From assembly GCF_025960985.1 (NCBI RefSeq), contig NZ_JAOQMX010000008.1, forward strand, positions 33,945-97,944: DNA of 64,000 nucleotides, read 5' to 3'. How positions within the stretch are numbered: the first letter of the stretch is position 1; the number at the start of each line of letters is the position of its first letter. Source of the DNA: Flavobacterium psychraerolatum (GTDB taxonomy: Bacteria > Bacteroidota > Bacteroidia > Flavobacteriales > Flavobacteriaceae). Shown here one piece after another: positions 18,852 through 27,185 of the stretch. Below the pieces are notes generated by a model that did no database searches, had not been told where the DNA came from, and worked only from the letters and a program-made list of their open reading frames with translations. Both the position numbers and the translations under genes were made by a program.

Positions 18852-19634
18852 TTAGTCGTTATGAACGTGTGCTACAGTAAACATTTCAGTAATATTTTTA
18901 GTAATATTTACTAAATCACTCCCTCCCATAATCATGGGATTATCACTAAGTTTAAATTTTGTAGAACCGTCAATTATTTTATCAACATCAACAAATAAAT
19001 GAATCTCTGGAGTTACAGTAGTTCTTACTTGTGCTTTGGTAGGTAAAGCAAGACTAACCTCAGCGTAATTATAATTTCCTGTTGATTGACCGTTATGAAT
19101 CATAAATGCAGTATCAGTAGTCACTGTTGGAGACGTAAAAGTCCCCTCAAAAGCTAAGTATTTGTAACCTGCAGACCAAGTCCACGTTAACCCTGCAGCT
19201 TGTGCTCTTGTATAAAGATCCCCTTGACCTGTAAGACCTAGGTCATATTGTTCCTTATCAACTCCTATTCCAAATTTAACATTGGTATAATCGCCAGCAG
19301 GAATTCCTTTAAGGGTAATAACTTGTCCGTCTGTGCTAGACTCATCAATTATAAAGTAGCTATCACTTTTTGGATAGATAAATTCTGTACCATCCGATTT
19401 TGTCAATACTATATTACTAACAATATATTTTATTGTACTTATTTTTAAGACTTCATTATTTGATGAAGTATAAGTTTGAGAGTTTAAAATCAAATCATTA
19501 GAACCAAAAGACTGATCGTATTCTATTTCCAAGTTTCCTATTCCCGAAACAGGATCTTTATCATCATTTGAACAAGAAACCGTTAATATACTTACTGCCA
19601 AAACTGCTAAACCCTTATATATTGTATTTTTCAT
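18852..19634 (-). CDS. MbnP-like copper-binding lipoprotein
   Basis: A 260-residue lipoprotein (Cys21 in LTVSC). The family pattern is clear: LEIEYDQSFGSNDLILNSQT, a central YIVSNIVLTKSDG, IPAGDYTNVKFGIGVD, then the Trp motif TWTWSAGYKYLAFEG with W151 and W153, a following MIHNG (H180), and a His-bearing C-terminus (VAHVHND). In methanotroph MbnP a Trp of this region is converted to kynurenine and copper is bound nearby. No methanobactin precursor is seen here, so this belongs to the wider group of MbnP/MbnH pairs used outside methanobactin systems. It is 79 bp upstream of the MbnH-like gene. Confidence 0.85.
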   Translation of the reverse strand: MKNTIYKGLAVLAVSILTVSCSNDDKDPVSGIGNLEIEYDQSFGSNDLILNSQTYTSSNNEVLKISTIKYIVSNIVLTKSDGTEFIYPKSDSYFIIDESSTDGQVITLKGIPAGDYTNVKFGIGVDKEQYDLGLTGQGDLYTRAQAAGLTWTWSAGYKYLAFEGTFTSPTVTTDTAFMIHNGQSTGNYNYAEVSLALPTKAQVRTTVTPEIHLFVDVDKIIDGSTKFKLSDNPMIMGGSDLVNITKNITEMFTVAHVHND

Positions 19635-19747
19635 TTTTATTTTATTTCGTAATTTAATTTAATGTTGAATTATTTTTGCGCACAATCTACCCTTTTTTAT
19701 GAAATATTCATAAAAGAGCACAAGTCGCAATTATCCTAAAAATTAAA

Positions 19748-20131
19748 TTATGAAATGGGAGGGTGAAATACCAATGCGGTATCTATGTAGGAATAAAAAT
19801 TAAGATATAAAGCTGTATTCTTTTGTCTGACTATCAAAATTGATTTATCGAAAACAAAAACACTTAAGTCCTCTAAGAAAAGTTCTCCTGTTGGTTTTAA
19901 ATTTTGTTTCTTATCGGAAGTTTTTTGTTGATTCTCGTCTGCAGCTTTAGAAAGTTCCTTCATCAAATGACACTTACCATTACAATGAAGTGCTGGCTTT
20001 GCTTTATTTTCACAAAGTACTTTTGAAATATAATCGTAATTTACAATATAATCTACTACCGGCAAAAATGGTTTTGCTAGAACAAAAAGGATTAATATGA
20101 TTACGACTTTTTTCAAGCCGCAAAAATACAT
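19748..20131 (-). CDS. Small membrane-anchored Cys/His protein (CNGKC motif)
   Basis: A 127-residue protein with one hydrophobic segment (about residues 8-26) and then a short exported part holding C40, H49, C50, C54, H55 and M57 in VLCENKAKPALHCNGKCHLM. The spacing of soft-metal ligands suggests a copper-binding role. The C-terminal third is hydrophobic-aromatic with no domain I can name. It is the first gene of the minus-strand cluster leading into the MbnP-like, MbnH-like and barrel genes (113 bp before the MbnP-like gene), and a perfect 14-bp inverted repeat sits 22 bp upstream of its ATG. Function is not known; metal delivery or sensing is inference from context. Confidence 0.7.
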   Translation of the reverse strand: MYFCGLKKVVIILILFVLAKPFLPVVDYIVNYDYISKVLCENKAKPALHCNGKCHLMKELSKAADENQQKTSDKKQNLKPTGELFLEDLSVFVFDKSILIVRQKNTALYLNFYSYIDTALVFHPPIS

Positions 20132-20152
20132 TTATAAAATAAGAGCACCAAC

Positions 20153-20183
20153 TTTAACATATAAAACATTTTTATATGTTAAA
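20153..20183. promoter_or_regulatory. Perfect 14-bp inverted repeat upstream of the copper-type cluster
   Basis: TTTAACATATAAAA (20153-20166) and its exact complement (20170-20183) flank a 3-nt centre. It begins 22 bp before the ATG of the CNGKC gene. It may be an operator for a metal regulator or an RNA hairpin in the leader. No run of U follows on that strand, which argues against a terminator. Confidence 0.55.
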
Positions 20184-20462
20184 GCAAAAAGTGAAATTTT
20201 ACTTTTTTTAACAACCAATAACAATATGGATTAAATATTATTCGATAAATGCATAAATAAACACAAAAAACTAAACTAAACACAAATAAAATTGAATAAC
20301 AAACAAAATAAACCTACAAATTATCATAATTTATAAAATAAAAAATTAACACCTATTTTAATTTTTCAATTCAAAATATCAATACATTTATCCCGATTTT
20401 TAGATGAATGAAAAATAACATATTCGAATGAAAAATCAATAACTGAAAACACAAAAACAAAA
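20184..20462. other. Intergenic stretch between divergent copper-type and secreted-protein genes
   Basis: Highly AT-rich (A-runs, AACAAACAAAATAAACC). It should carry promoters for both directions. No coding frame or further repeat was recognised. Confidence 0.4.
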
Positions 20463-20789
20463 ATGAAAAAATTATTTATCGCAGCTTTATTAGTTGCAAG
20501 TTTAACTGGATTTGCTCAAAAGAAAAATGGAGCTGAAAAGATGCTAGACAAGATGACAACTGAATTATCATTAACAGCTGACCAGCAAGCACAATTAAAA
20601 CCAATTTTTGAAGAACAAGCTGCTCTTCAAAAAGACAACAAAGAAAATCCAGATAATGTAGATGCAAATAAGGATAAAGCTAAAGAAATAGGAAAAAAAA
20701 TCAATGGTATTTTAACTCCTGAACAAAAAAAATTAAGAAAAGAATTTCAAGAAAAAGCAAAAGCTGAAAAAGATGCTTTAACTCACTAA
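20463..20789 (+). CDS. Small secreted LTPEQ-motif protein, Spy/CpxP-like, copy 1
   Basis: A 108-residue protein with a signal peptide ending GFAQ, then two helices carrying LSLTADQQAQL and ILTPEQKKLRKEF. The repeated L-(T/S)-x-x-Q pattern is that of Spy/CpxP-type periplasmic proteins, which bind misfolded proteins or signal envelope stress; the homology is by pattern only. The mature protein is rich in Lys, Glu and Asp. A second copy follows 160 bp downstream, each unit with its own terminator, so this is a tandem duplication. Confidence 0.8.
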   Translation: MKKLFIAALLVASLTGFAQKKNGAEKMLDKMTTELSLTADQQAQLKPIFEEQAALQKDNKENPDNVDANKDKAKEIGKKINGILTPEQKKLRKEFQEKAKAEKDALTH

Positions 20790-20809
20790 TCATTTTTTTT
20801 TATTTTAAT

Positions 20810-20841
20810 AAAATCTCGTTTTATAGCGAGATTTTTTTTTT
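20810..20841 (+). terminator. Intrinsic terminator
   Basis: AAAATCTCG and CGAGATTTT arms with an 8-nt loop followed by a T-run, 21 bp after the stop of the first LTPEQ gene. Confidence 0.85.
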
Positions 20842-20948
20842 GAAGCTAATTCTCTAAATGATAACAAATTTGTTAAATAAAACTTAATCATTAAACCTTT
20901 CAAACCTTCAATCGTCTAATCTAAAACAAACAACTTAAAACAATTAGA

Positions 20949-21320
20949 ATGAAAAAATTAATTATTGTTGCTTTATTAGCAATTGGAATTACAGGATTTG
21001 CACAAGAAGGAAAAAAGAAAAAAGGTCACGAAGTAAGCACCGAAATGCGCCTTAAAAAAATGACTGAAGAGTTATCATTGAATGCAGACCAGCAAAAGCA
21101 ATTGATACCAGTTCTTGAAGAGCAAACATCAATTAAGAAAGCGATTAAAGAAAACCCCGAAACTAAAGAAGAAAATAAAGTTAAAATGAAAGAAAACGGG
21201 AAAAAATTTAAAGGAATTTTAACCCCTGAGCAATTCGAAAAGTGGAAAGGTACTACAGGAAAAGGTAAAGGTCATGGAGAAGGAAAAAAGAAAAATGCAG
21301 CTGATGAATCAGAAGAATAA
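20949..21320 (+). CDS. Small secreted LTPEQ-motif protein, Spy/CpxP-like, copy 2
   Basis: A 123-residue paralogue of the preceding gene. Signal peptide ends GFAQ; the helices carry MTEELSLNADQQKQL, then KENPETKEENK and ILTPEQFEKW in the same order as copy 1. It adds a Lys-rich linker after the signal and a Gly/Lys/His-rich tail (GKGKGHGEGKKKNAADESEE), which could bind metal or anionic surfaces. Expected location is the periplasm. It ends just before a very long palindromic terminator shared with hemL. Confidence 0.8.
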   Translation: MKKLIIVALLAIGITGFAQEGKKKKGHEVSTEMRLKKMTEELSLNADQQKQLIPVLEEQTSIKKAIKENPETKEENKVKMKENGKKFKGILTPEQFEKWKGTTGKGKGHGEGKKKNAADESEE

Positions 21321-21333
21321 TTAAATTCAAAAT

Positions 21334-21386
21334 GCTTACTAATGAAAAAACTTCCGGTATTACCGGAAGTTTTTTCATTAGTAAGC
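21334..21386. terminator. Long perfect palindrome acting as bidirectional terminator
   Basis: Arms of 26 bp (21334-21359 and 21361-21386) are exact complements around a single central T, with CCGGTATTACCGG in the middle and A6/T6 tracts inside the arms. It lies between the LTPEQ gene and hemL, whose stop codon it touches. Confidence 0.88.
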
Positions 21387-22672
21387 TAAAAAGTTTTTGA
21401 TACTTTATCAATTGCTTGAATGGTAAAATCTAAATCTTCATACGTAAGTGCATCGGTAATAAACCAAGTTTCGTATGCAGATGGTGCGATATAAATCCCC
21501 TCTTGCAACAAACCATGAAAAAACTTCTTAAAAGTTTCATTATCTCCATTGGCAGCAGATTTAAAATTGACTACAGGATTTGCATCAAAATGCACCGATA
21601 TCATCGAACCAATTGTATTGATGGTAAACACTACTTTATTTGCTTTCAAAACTTTATCTATTCCTGCAGCTAGGTAAGCTGTTTTATCTTCTAGTCGTTG
21701 AAAAATAGTTGCATCTTCATTCAAAGTTTGCAACATTGCTAATCCTGCCGCCATTGCCAACGGATTTCCAGACAAAGTACCTGCTTGATAAACAGGACCA
21801 AGAGGTGCGAGATAATTCATAATTTCGGCACGAGCAGCAAAAGCACCTACTGGCAAACCACCACCGATAACTTTTCCAAAACAAACAATATCTGCATCAA
21901 CATCGAATAATTCTTGTACACCACCTTTTGCCAATCTAAAACCAGTCATCACCTCATCAAAAATAAGTAAGATTCCGTTTTCGGTACACAACGTTCTCAA
22001 TCCTTCTAAGAATCCATTTACTGGCGGAATACACCCCATATTTCCAGCCACAGGCTCTACTATAATGGCTGCAATTTCATTTTTATTGGCTTCAATGACT
22101 GCCTTTACGTTTTCTAAATCATTATATGTCGCTAGCAAAGTATCTTTGGCTGTTCCTGCTGTAACACCTGGACTGTTTGGTGAACCAAATGTAATCGCAC
22201 CACTACCCGCTTGAATTAAAAATGAATCTGAATGTCCGTGATAACAACCCGCAAACTTGATAATTTTATCTCTTTTGGTAAATCCACGAGCAAGACGAAT
22301 GGCGCTCATACATGCTTCTGTACCTGAATTCACAAAACGAATTTTATCAATATTGGGTACCATGGCCACCGCCAAAGCTGCAATTTGTGTTTCCAATTCT
22401 GTTGGCATACCGAAAGATGTTCCAAGTTTGGCTTTTTCGATCACGGCATTTACAACCGGCTCAAAAGCGTGTCCCAAAATCATTGGCCCCCATGAATTGA
22501 TATAATCAATTAAACGATTTCCGTCCTCATCATATAAGTAGGCTCCCTTGGCACTTTTTACAAAAATAGGTGTTCCTCCTACGGCTTTGAATGCTCTCAC
22601 AGGTGAATTGACACCACCAGGAATTACTTGTTCTGCTTCAGCAAAAAGCTGACTACTTCTTTTGTATAACAT
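21386..22672 (-). CDS. hemL: Glutamate-1-semialdehyde 2,1-aminomutase
   Basis: Makes 5-aminolevulinate from glutamate semialdehyde in the C5 heme pathway, using pyridoxal phosphate. The N-terminus ([19 protein letters not shown]), the [16 protein letters not shown] block, the [10 protein letters not shown] block, and the PLP lysine in [14 protein letters not shown] are all standard. Length is 428 residues from ATG 22672. Immediately upstream on the same strand is a glucosaminidase gene with a 15-bp gap, so the two may be cotranscribed although their roles differ. Confidence 0.96.
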   Translation of the reverse strand: MLYKRSSQLFAEAEQVIPGGVNSPVRAFKAVGGTPIFVKSAKGAYLYDEDGNRLIDYINSWGPMILGHAFEPVVNAVIEKAKLGTSFGMPTELETQIAALAVAMVPNIDKIRFVNSGTEACMSAIRLARGFTKRDKIIKFAGCYHGHSDSFLIQAGSGAITFGSPNSPGVTAGTAKDTLLATYNDLENVKAVIEANKNEIAAIIVEPVAGNMGCIPPVNGFLEGLRTLCTENGILLIFDEVMTGFRLAKGGVQELFDVDADIVCFGKVIGGGLPVGAFAARAEIMNYLAPLGPVYQAGTLSGNPLAMAAGLAMLQTLNEDATIFQRLEDKTAYLAAGIDKVLKANKVVFTINTIGSMISVHFDANPVVNFKSAANGDNETFKKFFHGLLQEGIYIAPSAYETWFITDALTYEDLDFTIQAIDKVSKTF

Positions 22673-22687
22673 TACTTGAAAGTTATT

Positions 22688-23431
22688 TTAGTTTATCTTT
22701 ATTTTTTGTCCAATGGATATTGTATTATCCGAAAGGTGGTTTTTTCGAATTAAGTCATCAACCGATACATTGTATTTTTTGGAAATAGAATACAAGGTAT
22801 CCCCTTTTTCTACTTCATGCGTACTACCATTTCTGGAGCTACTGTTTGAGCTTGGCTTGTAGTTTTTACCTAAAACTTGCGCATCATATTGATCCAAATC
22901 ATAGGTTTCGATATAAGAGATCAATTTGTTTGGATACCTTGGATCGGTGGCGTAACCAGCAGCACGAAGACCTTGAGCCCAAGCCTTATAATCATCCTTT
23001 CTTAAATCGAATAAACTAGCGTAGCGACTTCCGCTTGTCAAAAAAGCAGCGTGATCTTCGTATGAATCAGCCGCGTTTCGATATTTTCTAAAACATTCTT
23101 GACTTTTATCATCATCGTGATAAACTGTTTCACCAAGCCAAGTAGAATGGCATTTGATTCCGAAGTGGTTGTTGGCTGTCTCAGAAAGTTCACTTCTACC
23201 TGCACCCGACTCTAAAATTCCTTGAGCTAAAATGATGCTGGCAGGAATACCGTGCTTTTTCATATTGGTCATGGCAACCCACTTAAACTGATTTACATAG
23301 GCATTCACTACTTCGTTGCGAGACATTCCATTGGAACTAGAGCTCTTTCGTGAAGAAGACGATGTTGATTTTGAAGAATGGCAACTTACAAAAGCTACTA
23401 ACGAAAGGACTAAAACTATTTTCTTAATCAT
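22688..23431 (-). CDS. Glucosaminidase lipoprotein with C-terminal LysM domain
   Basis: A 247-residue peptidoglycan hydrolase. Lipobox is VAFVSCHSS, then a Ser-rich linker (about 18-36), the FlgJ-like glucosaminidase domain (residues 38-190) with the catalytic Glu in ASIILAQGILESGAGRSE, followed by NNHFGIKCHSTW, SYEDHAAFLT and GYATDPRYPNKLISYIETYD, and a LysM motif (about 203-246, HEVEKGDTLYSISKKYNVSV). It cleaves N-acetylglucosaminyl bonds in the cell wall. Its start overlaps the end of the PLP-enzyme gene by 8 bp, so the two are translationally linked. Confidence 0.92.
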   Translation of the reverse strand: MIKKIVLVLSLVAFVSCHSSKSTSSSSRKSSSSNGMSRNEVVNAYVNQFKWVAMTNMKKHGIPASIILAQGILESGAGRSELSETANNHFGIKCHSTWLGETVYHDDDKSQECFRKYRNAADSYEDHAAFLTSGSRYASLFDLRKDDYKAWAQGLRAAGYATDPRYPNKLISYIETYDLDQYDAQVLGKNYKPSSNSSSRNGSTHEVEKGDTLYSISKKYNVSVDDLIRKNHLSDNTISIGQKIKIN

Positions 23432-24359
23432 GAATTTGTATTAAAGGTAATTTTTTGTTTTTTAGTTTTGTATTCATTCCTGCTACTCCCTGTAGGCCAC
23501 CTGTATGTATAAGGAGTATATTCGAGTTCTCCGGAAAATAATTATTTTGGATTAGATCTAAAACTCCTACTACCATTTTTGCTGTGTAAATGGGATCCAA
23601 CGGAATTTTGGTTTCTTTATAAAAATCATTGATAAAAGAAATTAACTCTGGTGTTACTTTACCATAACCACCAAAATGATAGTCATGTATCAATTCCCAA
23701 TGTTTGCTGTTTACAAAAGTACAAATTTCATCTTGTAAAAAATCCCCTTTTAAAGCTGGAAAACCTAAAACTTTCTGATGTGGCAATGCACTATTGATTA
23801 ATCCAGAAATTGTTCCACCAGTTCCTACTGCACAACAAACGTAGTCAAATTCAGTATCAATGTCGGTCAAAATTTCTTGACATCCTTTAATAGCCAATGC
23901 ATTGGTTCCGCCTTCAGGGATTAAATAAAAATCCGTCCATTTTTTTTTCAAACTAGTGATAAATTCCAATTCTTCTTTCAAACGGTACTCTTGTCTTGTG
24001 ACAAATTCAAAATCCATTCCACATTCTTGAGCGAACTTTAGGGTTGGATTTTCTTGGATTTTGTTTACTAATTCTTCACCTCGAATAATTCCAATTGTTT
24101 TAAAACCTTGCTCTTTACCTGCAAAAGCAACCGCTGCAATATGATTGGAATAGGCGCCACCGAAAGTCAATAATGTAGATGTATTTTCTTGTTTCGCTTG
24201 AAGGAGATTGTATTTTAATTTTCGGAATTTATTACCCGAGACAAAAGGATGAATCAAATCCTCGCGCTTGATGGAAACGGAAATGTTTTTTGGTAAATTA
24301 ATTTTTATGGACTGATTCAATTGGAAAGGTGTTTTTGCAAAGGTATCATCAAAACGCAA
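23424..24359 (-). CDS. PLP-dependent ACC deaminase/D-cysteine desulfhydrase family protein
   Basis: A 311-residue fold-type II PLP enzyme. The PLP lysine is in VSGNKFRKLKYNLL; LTFGGAYSNHIAAVAFAGK binds the cofactor phosphate and substrate carboxylate; AVGTGGTISGLI is the glycine loop. The family includes 1-aminocyclopropane-1-carboxylate deaminase and D-cysteine desulfhydrase; sequence by eye does not decide between them, and flavobacterial members are usually left at family level. No in-frame ATG precedes the conserved core; TTG at 24359 is the likely start. It overlaps the glucosaminidase gene by 8 bp. Confidence 0.88.
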   Translation of the reverse strand: MRFDDTFAKTPFQLNQSIKINLPKNISVSIKREDLIHPFVSGNKFRKLKYNLLQAKQENTSTLLTFGGAYSNHIAAVAFAGKEQGFKTIGIIRGEELVNKIQENPTLKFAQECGMDFEFVTRQEYRLKEELEFITSLKKKWTDFYLIPEGGTNALAIKGCQEILTDIDTEFDYVCCAVGTGGTISGLINSALPHQKVLGFPALKGDFLQDEICTFVNSKHWELIHDYHFGGYGKVTPELISFINDFYKETKIPLDPIYTAKMVVGVLDLIQNNYFPENSNILLIHTGGLQGVAGMNTKLKNKKLPLIQIHD

Positions 24360-24606
24360 AAGACAAAAGCTTTATTGTTTTTTTAACCTGAGTTTAATTG
24401 ATATTTTAAAAGCGGAACAATTATTACTTTATTAATCACAGAACATGCACTTGCACAAAGGATAGAAACGAAAATCTTTTTTAGGCTTTTTCTAGACCAA
24501 AAAAGAGTACTTGACTCCATTTGTATTGCATTTGGAGTTCAGAGAACTTAGTTTGAAGAGAAAGTCTGACCAAGGCCCGATAGGTATCGGGAGCCCAAAT
24601 TATTTT

Positions 24607-24945
24607 TTATTTATTTAATCGAATGTAGTATAGAAAACTGAACAATCTTCGTTCATTTAGATAGTCTAAATTAGATTCGTTGGCATAGGCTTCTCTTTCA
24701 AAACTAATGTTTTTGTAAGCTAAATAAGCATTCCTGTATTGTAATAATCGAATGAGATATTCTAGTCCATACCAAATAAAAAAAGGCAGAATTAGAAGTT
24801 CTAATTGTTGTTTGAGATGCACTTTTTCGTGGTTGATGAATACTGGATTGACTTTGTCTGATGCGTATTTCATAAATACGAATGGAAAAATGGTTAATCC
24901 TCGAAACCCTCTTGGCGTTAAATATTTGGTAACAACAAAAAACAT
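24607..24945 (-). CDS. Small membrane protein with HExxH motif, putative gluzincin-like
   Basis: A 112-residue protein with HEKVH at about residue 39, preceded by a short hydrophobic stretch and followed by a strong membrane helix (LELLILPFFIWYGLEYLI). Further on, SFEREAYANE supplies a Glu about 45 residues after the HExxH, the right order for a gluzincin-type zinc site. The size is far below known M48/M56 peptidases, so it could be a minimal protease, a scaffold or a zinc-binding protein. Conserved in Flavobacteria to my recollection; no function known. Confidence 0.7.
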   Translation of the reverse strand: MFFVVTKYLTPRGFRGLTIFPFVFMKYASDKVNPVFINHEKVHLKQQLELLILPFFIWYGLEYLIRLLQYRNAYLAYKNISFEREAYANESNLDYLNERRLFSFLYYIRLNK

Positions 24946-24997
24946 TCCTTATAAATTTATAATTTTGCTTAGAAGACCCCTATCTTTATCACACTAA

Positions 24998-25183
<186 letters not shown>

Positions 25184-25264
25184 AAAAATGATTGGTATGA
25201 TTTTTGAGTTAACAAAATACCACAACTAATTAAATTTCAGAATAATACCTAAAATATTTTTATT

Positions 25265-25807
25265 ATGAAAACTCTTAACCTCCTCCCTCTATTATTAATT
25301 CTCATCTTAAGTTCATGTACTAGCATTCGCGTGAATTCAGATTATGACTCCAAAGTTGATTTCACAAAATTTAAAACCTACGCCTTCCATAAAAATGGAG
25401 TAGACAGAGCACAAATCTCTGAGCTAGACAAAAGACGAATACTTCGTGCAATTGATGAAGAGCTGACAAAAAAAGGATATACTAAAAGTGAAAACCCCGA
25501 TATGCTAGTCAATATTTTGACCAAGGAAAGAGAACGTTTGAACGTAAACCAATTTAACATGGGATTTGGTTATGGTTGGGGATGGGGATGGAATCCCTTC
25601 TTTATGGGTGGAAATTCATTTGTAAACTCAAGTACCGAAGGTACTCTCTATATTGATTTAATTGATGCTAATAAGAAAGAATTAATTTGGGAAGGCGAAG
25701 GAATTGGAACGCTTACCGAAAACAGATCAAAAAAAGAAGTTCAAATTAATGAGTTTGTAGCCAAAATTATTGCGCAATTCCCCCCAATTATTGAGGTCAA
25801 AAAGTAA
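25265..25807 (+). CDS. DUF4136 lipoprotein
   Basis: A 180-residue lipoprotein (lipobox LSSCTS, Cys18). The mature part begins with the DUF4136 pattern VNSDYDSKVDFTKFKTYAFH, then LDKRRILRAIDEELTKKGYT, PDMLVNIL, a Gly/Trp-rich hinge (MGFGYGWGWGWNPFFMGG) and the strand pair GTLYIDLIDANKKELIWEGEG. The family is in the envelope of many Gram-negatives with no defined role. It has its own terminator and stands alone, 81 bp after the small Cys-rich gene. Confidence 0.88.
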   Translation: MKTLNLLPLLLILILSSCTSIRVNSDYDSKVDFTKFKTYAFHKNGVDRAQISELDKRRILRAIDEELTKKGYTKSENPDMLVNILTKERERLNVNQFNMGFGYGWGWGWNPFFMGGNSFVNSSTEGTLYIDLIDANKKELIWEGEGIGTLTENRSKKEVQINEFVAKIIAQFPPIIEVKK

Positions 25808-25824
25808 ATCCTATCTTATATATT

Positions 25825-25852
25825 AAACGGCTCTATGTAGCCGTTTTTTTTT
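25825..25852 (+). terminator. Intrinsic terminator
   Basis: AAACGGCT and AGCCGTTT arms, six-base loop, then a T-run; 18 bp after the DUF4136 stop. Confidence 0.85.
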
Positions 25853-26552
25853 TATTTCATAGCATTATTTTTGCTATTAATTTGGCTTTAATTTTCAAGT
25901 TCTTTTTAAGTTTTTATAGTTTACTTATCGACTAATTTCAATGTCCTACTATTCAAAAAAAATATCCAATAAATGGAAAAAATATTTTTGAGCATTTGCA
26001 ATTATTTTATACCTACAAAAGTAATGCGTTAGCAAGATAGAAAGCTAGTTATTTAGACAGATATATTGATTATGATTATAAAATATTCAATATTTAACTG
26101 GATAAAAAACTCCTTTCTAGGCTTACAACTGATTACAATCTAAGTTCAAATAATTGCAAAAAAACGCAGATTTCCAGATAAATAGTTTCCTAATTTGGTC
26201 AAAAATTCTAGCAAATTTAAACAGTCTATTTTATTATAAAGCCTATACTAGTTAACCTCAAAAAAAGAGACCAACCCATTACCATATGTGACAATTGAAA
26301 CTACGGTAAACAACAACAAACTTACAATGCTGGATTATGAGTTTAAAATTGCAAGGGAATACAAAATTTATAGTTTTATTTTAATGCCAATATTTGCTAT
26401 ACTTTATATCCAATTTACACCACAGAAACCAGCAATGTTTATGGCACTAAAAGCCTTTTTAAAAACTTCTACTAGAAATAATGCTATCGACAGTTCTGGA
26501 ATTGACTTTGCAAAAAACATCTTTTATCGAGATGGAAGTTAGTTACACATTT
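25853..26552. other. 700-bp stretch without a convincing gene
   Basis: AT-rich and with no strong hairpin. The only open frame of size is 26288-26542 (+), starting at GTG (or ATG 26327), 84 residues with one hydrophobic segment (IYSFILMPIFAILYIQF). It has no recognisable domain and no clear leader, so it is more likely a remnant or chance frame than a gene. Confidence 0.4.
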
Positions 26553-27173
26553 TTAGATTGCAAGTAAATCAATTTGCATTGGTAAAACAAAGTCACTTAC
26601 ATAACTTAAAGTATAATTACCTAAAGGAGAAACTGTCTCAAAATTCCAAATTTTATCATTGTAATAAAATGTCTTACAAGTTGTATCAAATTCTTCAAAG
26701 GGTAAAAATATTTCTTTCCCTACTGCTTTCGAGAAAGCTTCTTTGCGTGTATGCAACACGTAAAAATCAAAAATATTTTTACTTTCCTTAAGTTTAATTT
26801 GTTCCGATTTACTAAAAAAAGGAGACTCAAAATTCACCTGCTTCAAATCATTAAATTCAATATCAACTCCAACTTTAGCTTGTACTGAAGCCATACAAAC
26901 AACATATTCTTTTGAATAGGAAATACTAAAATCAAAGAAAGTATTTAGAAAAAAAGGTTTATGAAATTCATTTCGTTTTAAATCTTTTACTGAATTAGTT
27001 TGTTCAAAATAGTCTAACTGTTTTTTTAATAAATAAAACCCAACCAACTTTTGCTTCCTGCTTTTGAGATTTGAATTACCTACTCTTGTCAATTCATATT
27101 CATTTAACTGCGCTAATAACTCCAATTCTAGGTCTGAATCGATATTAAGTTTCGAAATTAAAATTCTAAGCAT
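26553..27173 (-). CDS. 4'-phosphopantetheinyl transferase (Sfp-type)
   Basis: A 206-residue enzyme that activates carrier proteins by attaching phosphopantetheine to a Ser. Magnesium and CoA-binding motifs are visible: KVGVDIEFND near the middle and LHTRKEAFSKAVGKEIFLPF after it, with FDFSISYSKEYVVCMAS upstream. The W of the usual (W)xxKE is replaced by H-T-R, a tolerated variant. It begins 12 bp after the stop of the NRPS gene, which contains one carrier domain, so the pair is almost certainly one operon with this enzyme priming that carrier. It could also serve others. Confidence 0.9.
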   Translation of the reverse strand: MLRILISKLNIDSDLELELLAQLNEYELTRVGNSNLKSRKQKLVGFYLLKKQLDYFEQTNSVKDLKRNEFHKPFFLNTFFDFSISYSKEYVVCMASVQAKVGVDIEFNDLKQVNFESPFFSKSEQIKLKESKNIFDFYVLHTRKEAFSKAVGKEIFLPFEEFDTTCKTFYYNDKIWNFETVSPLGNYTLSYVSDFVLPMQIDLLAI

Positions 27174-27185
27174 AACAAGAAATAT

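Noticed and set aside
26288..26542. 84-codon frame with a hydrophobic segment between DUF4136 and the PPTase gene
   Set aside because: GTG start, no leader, no known domain, and skewed composition; listed only inside the gene-free stretch.
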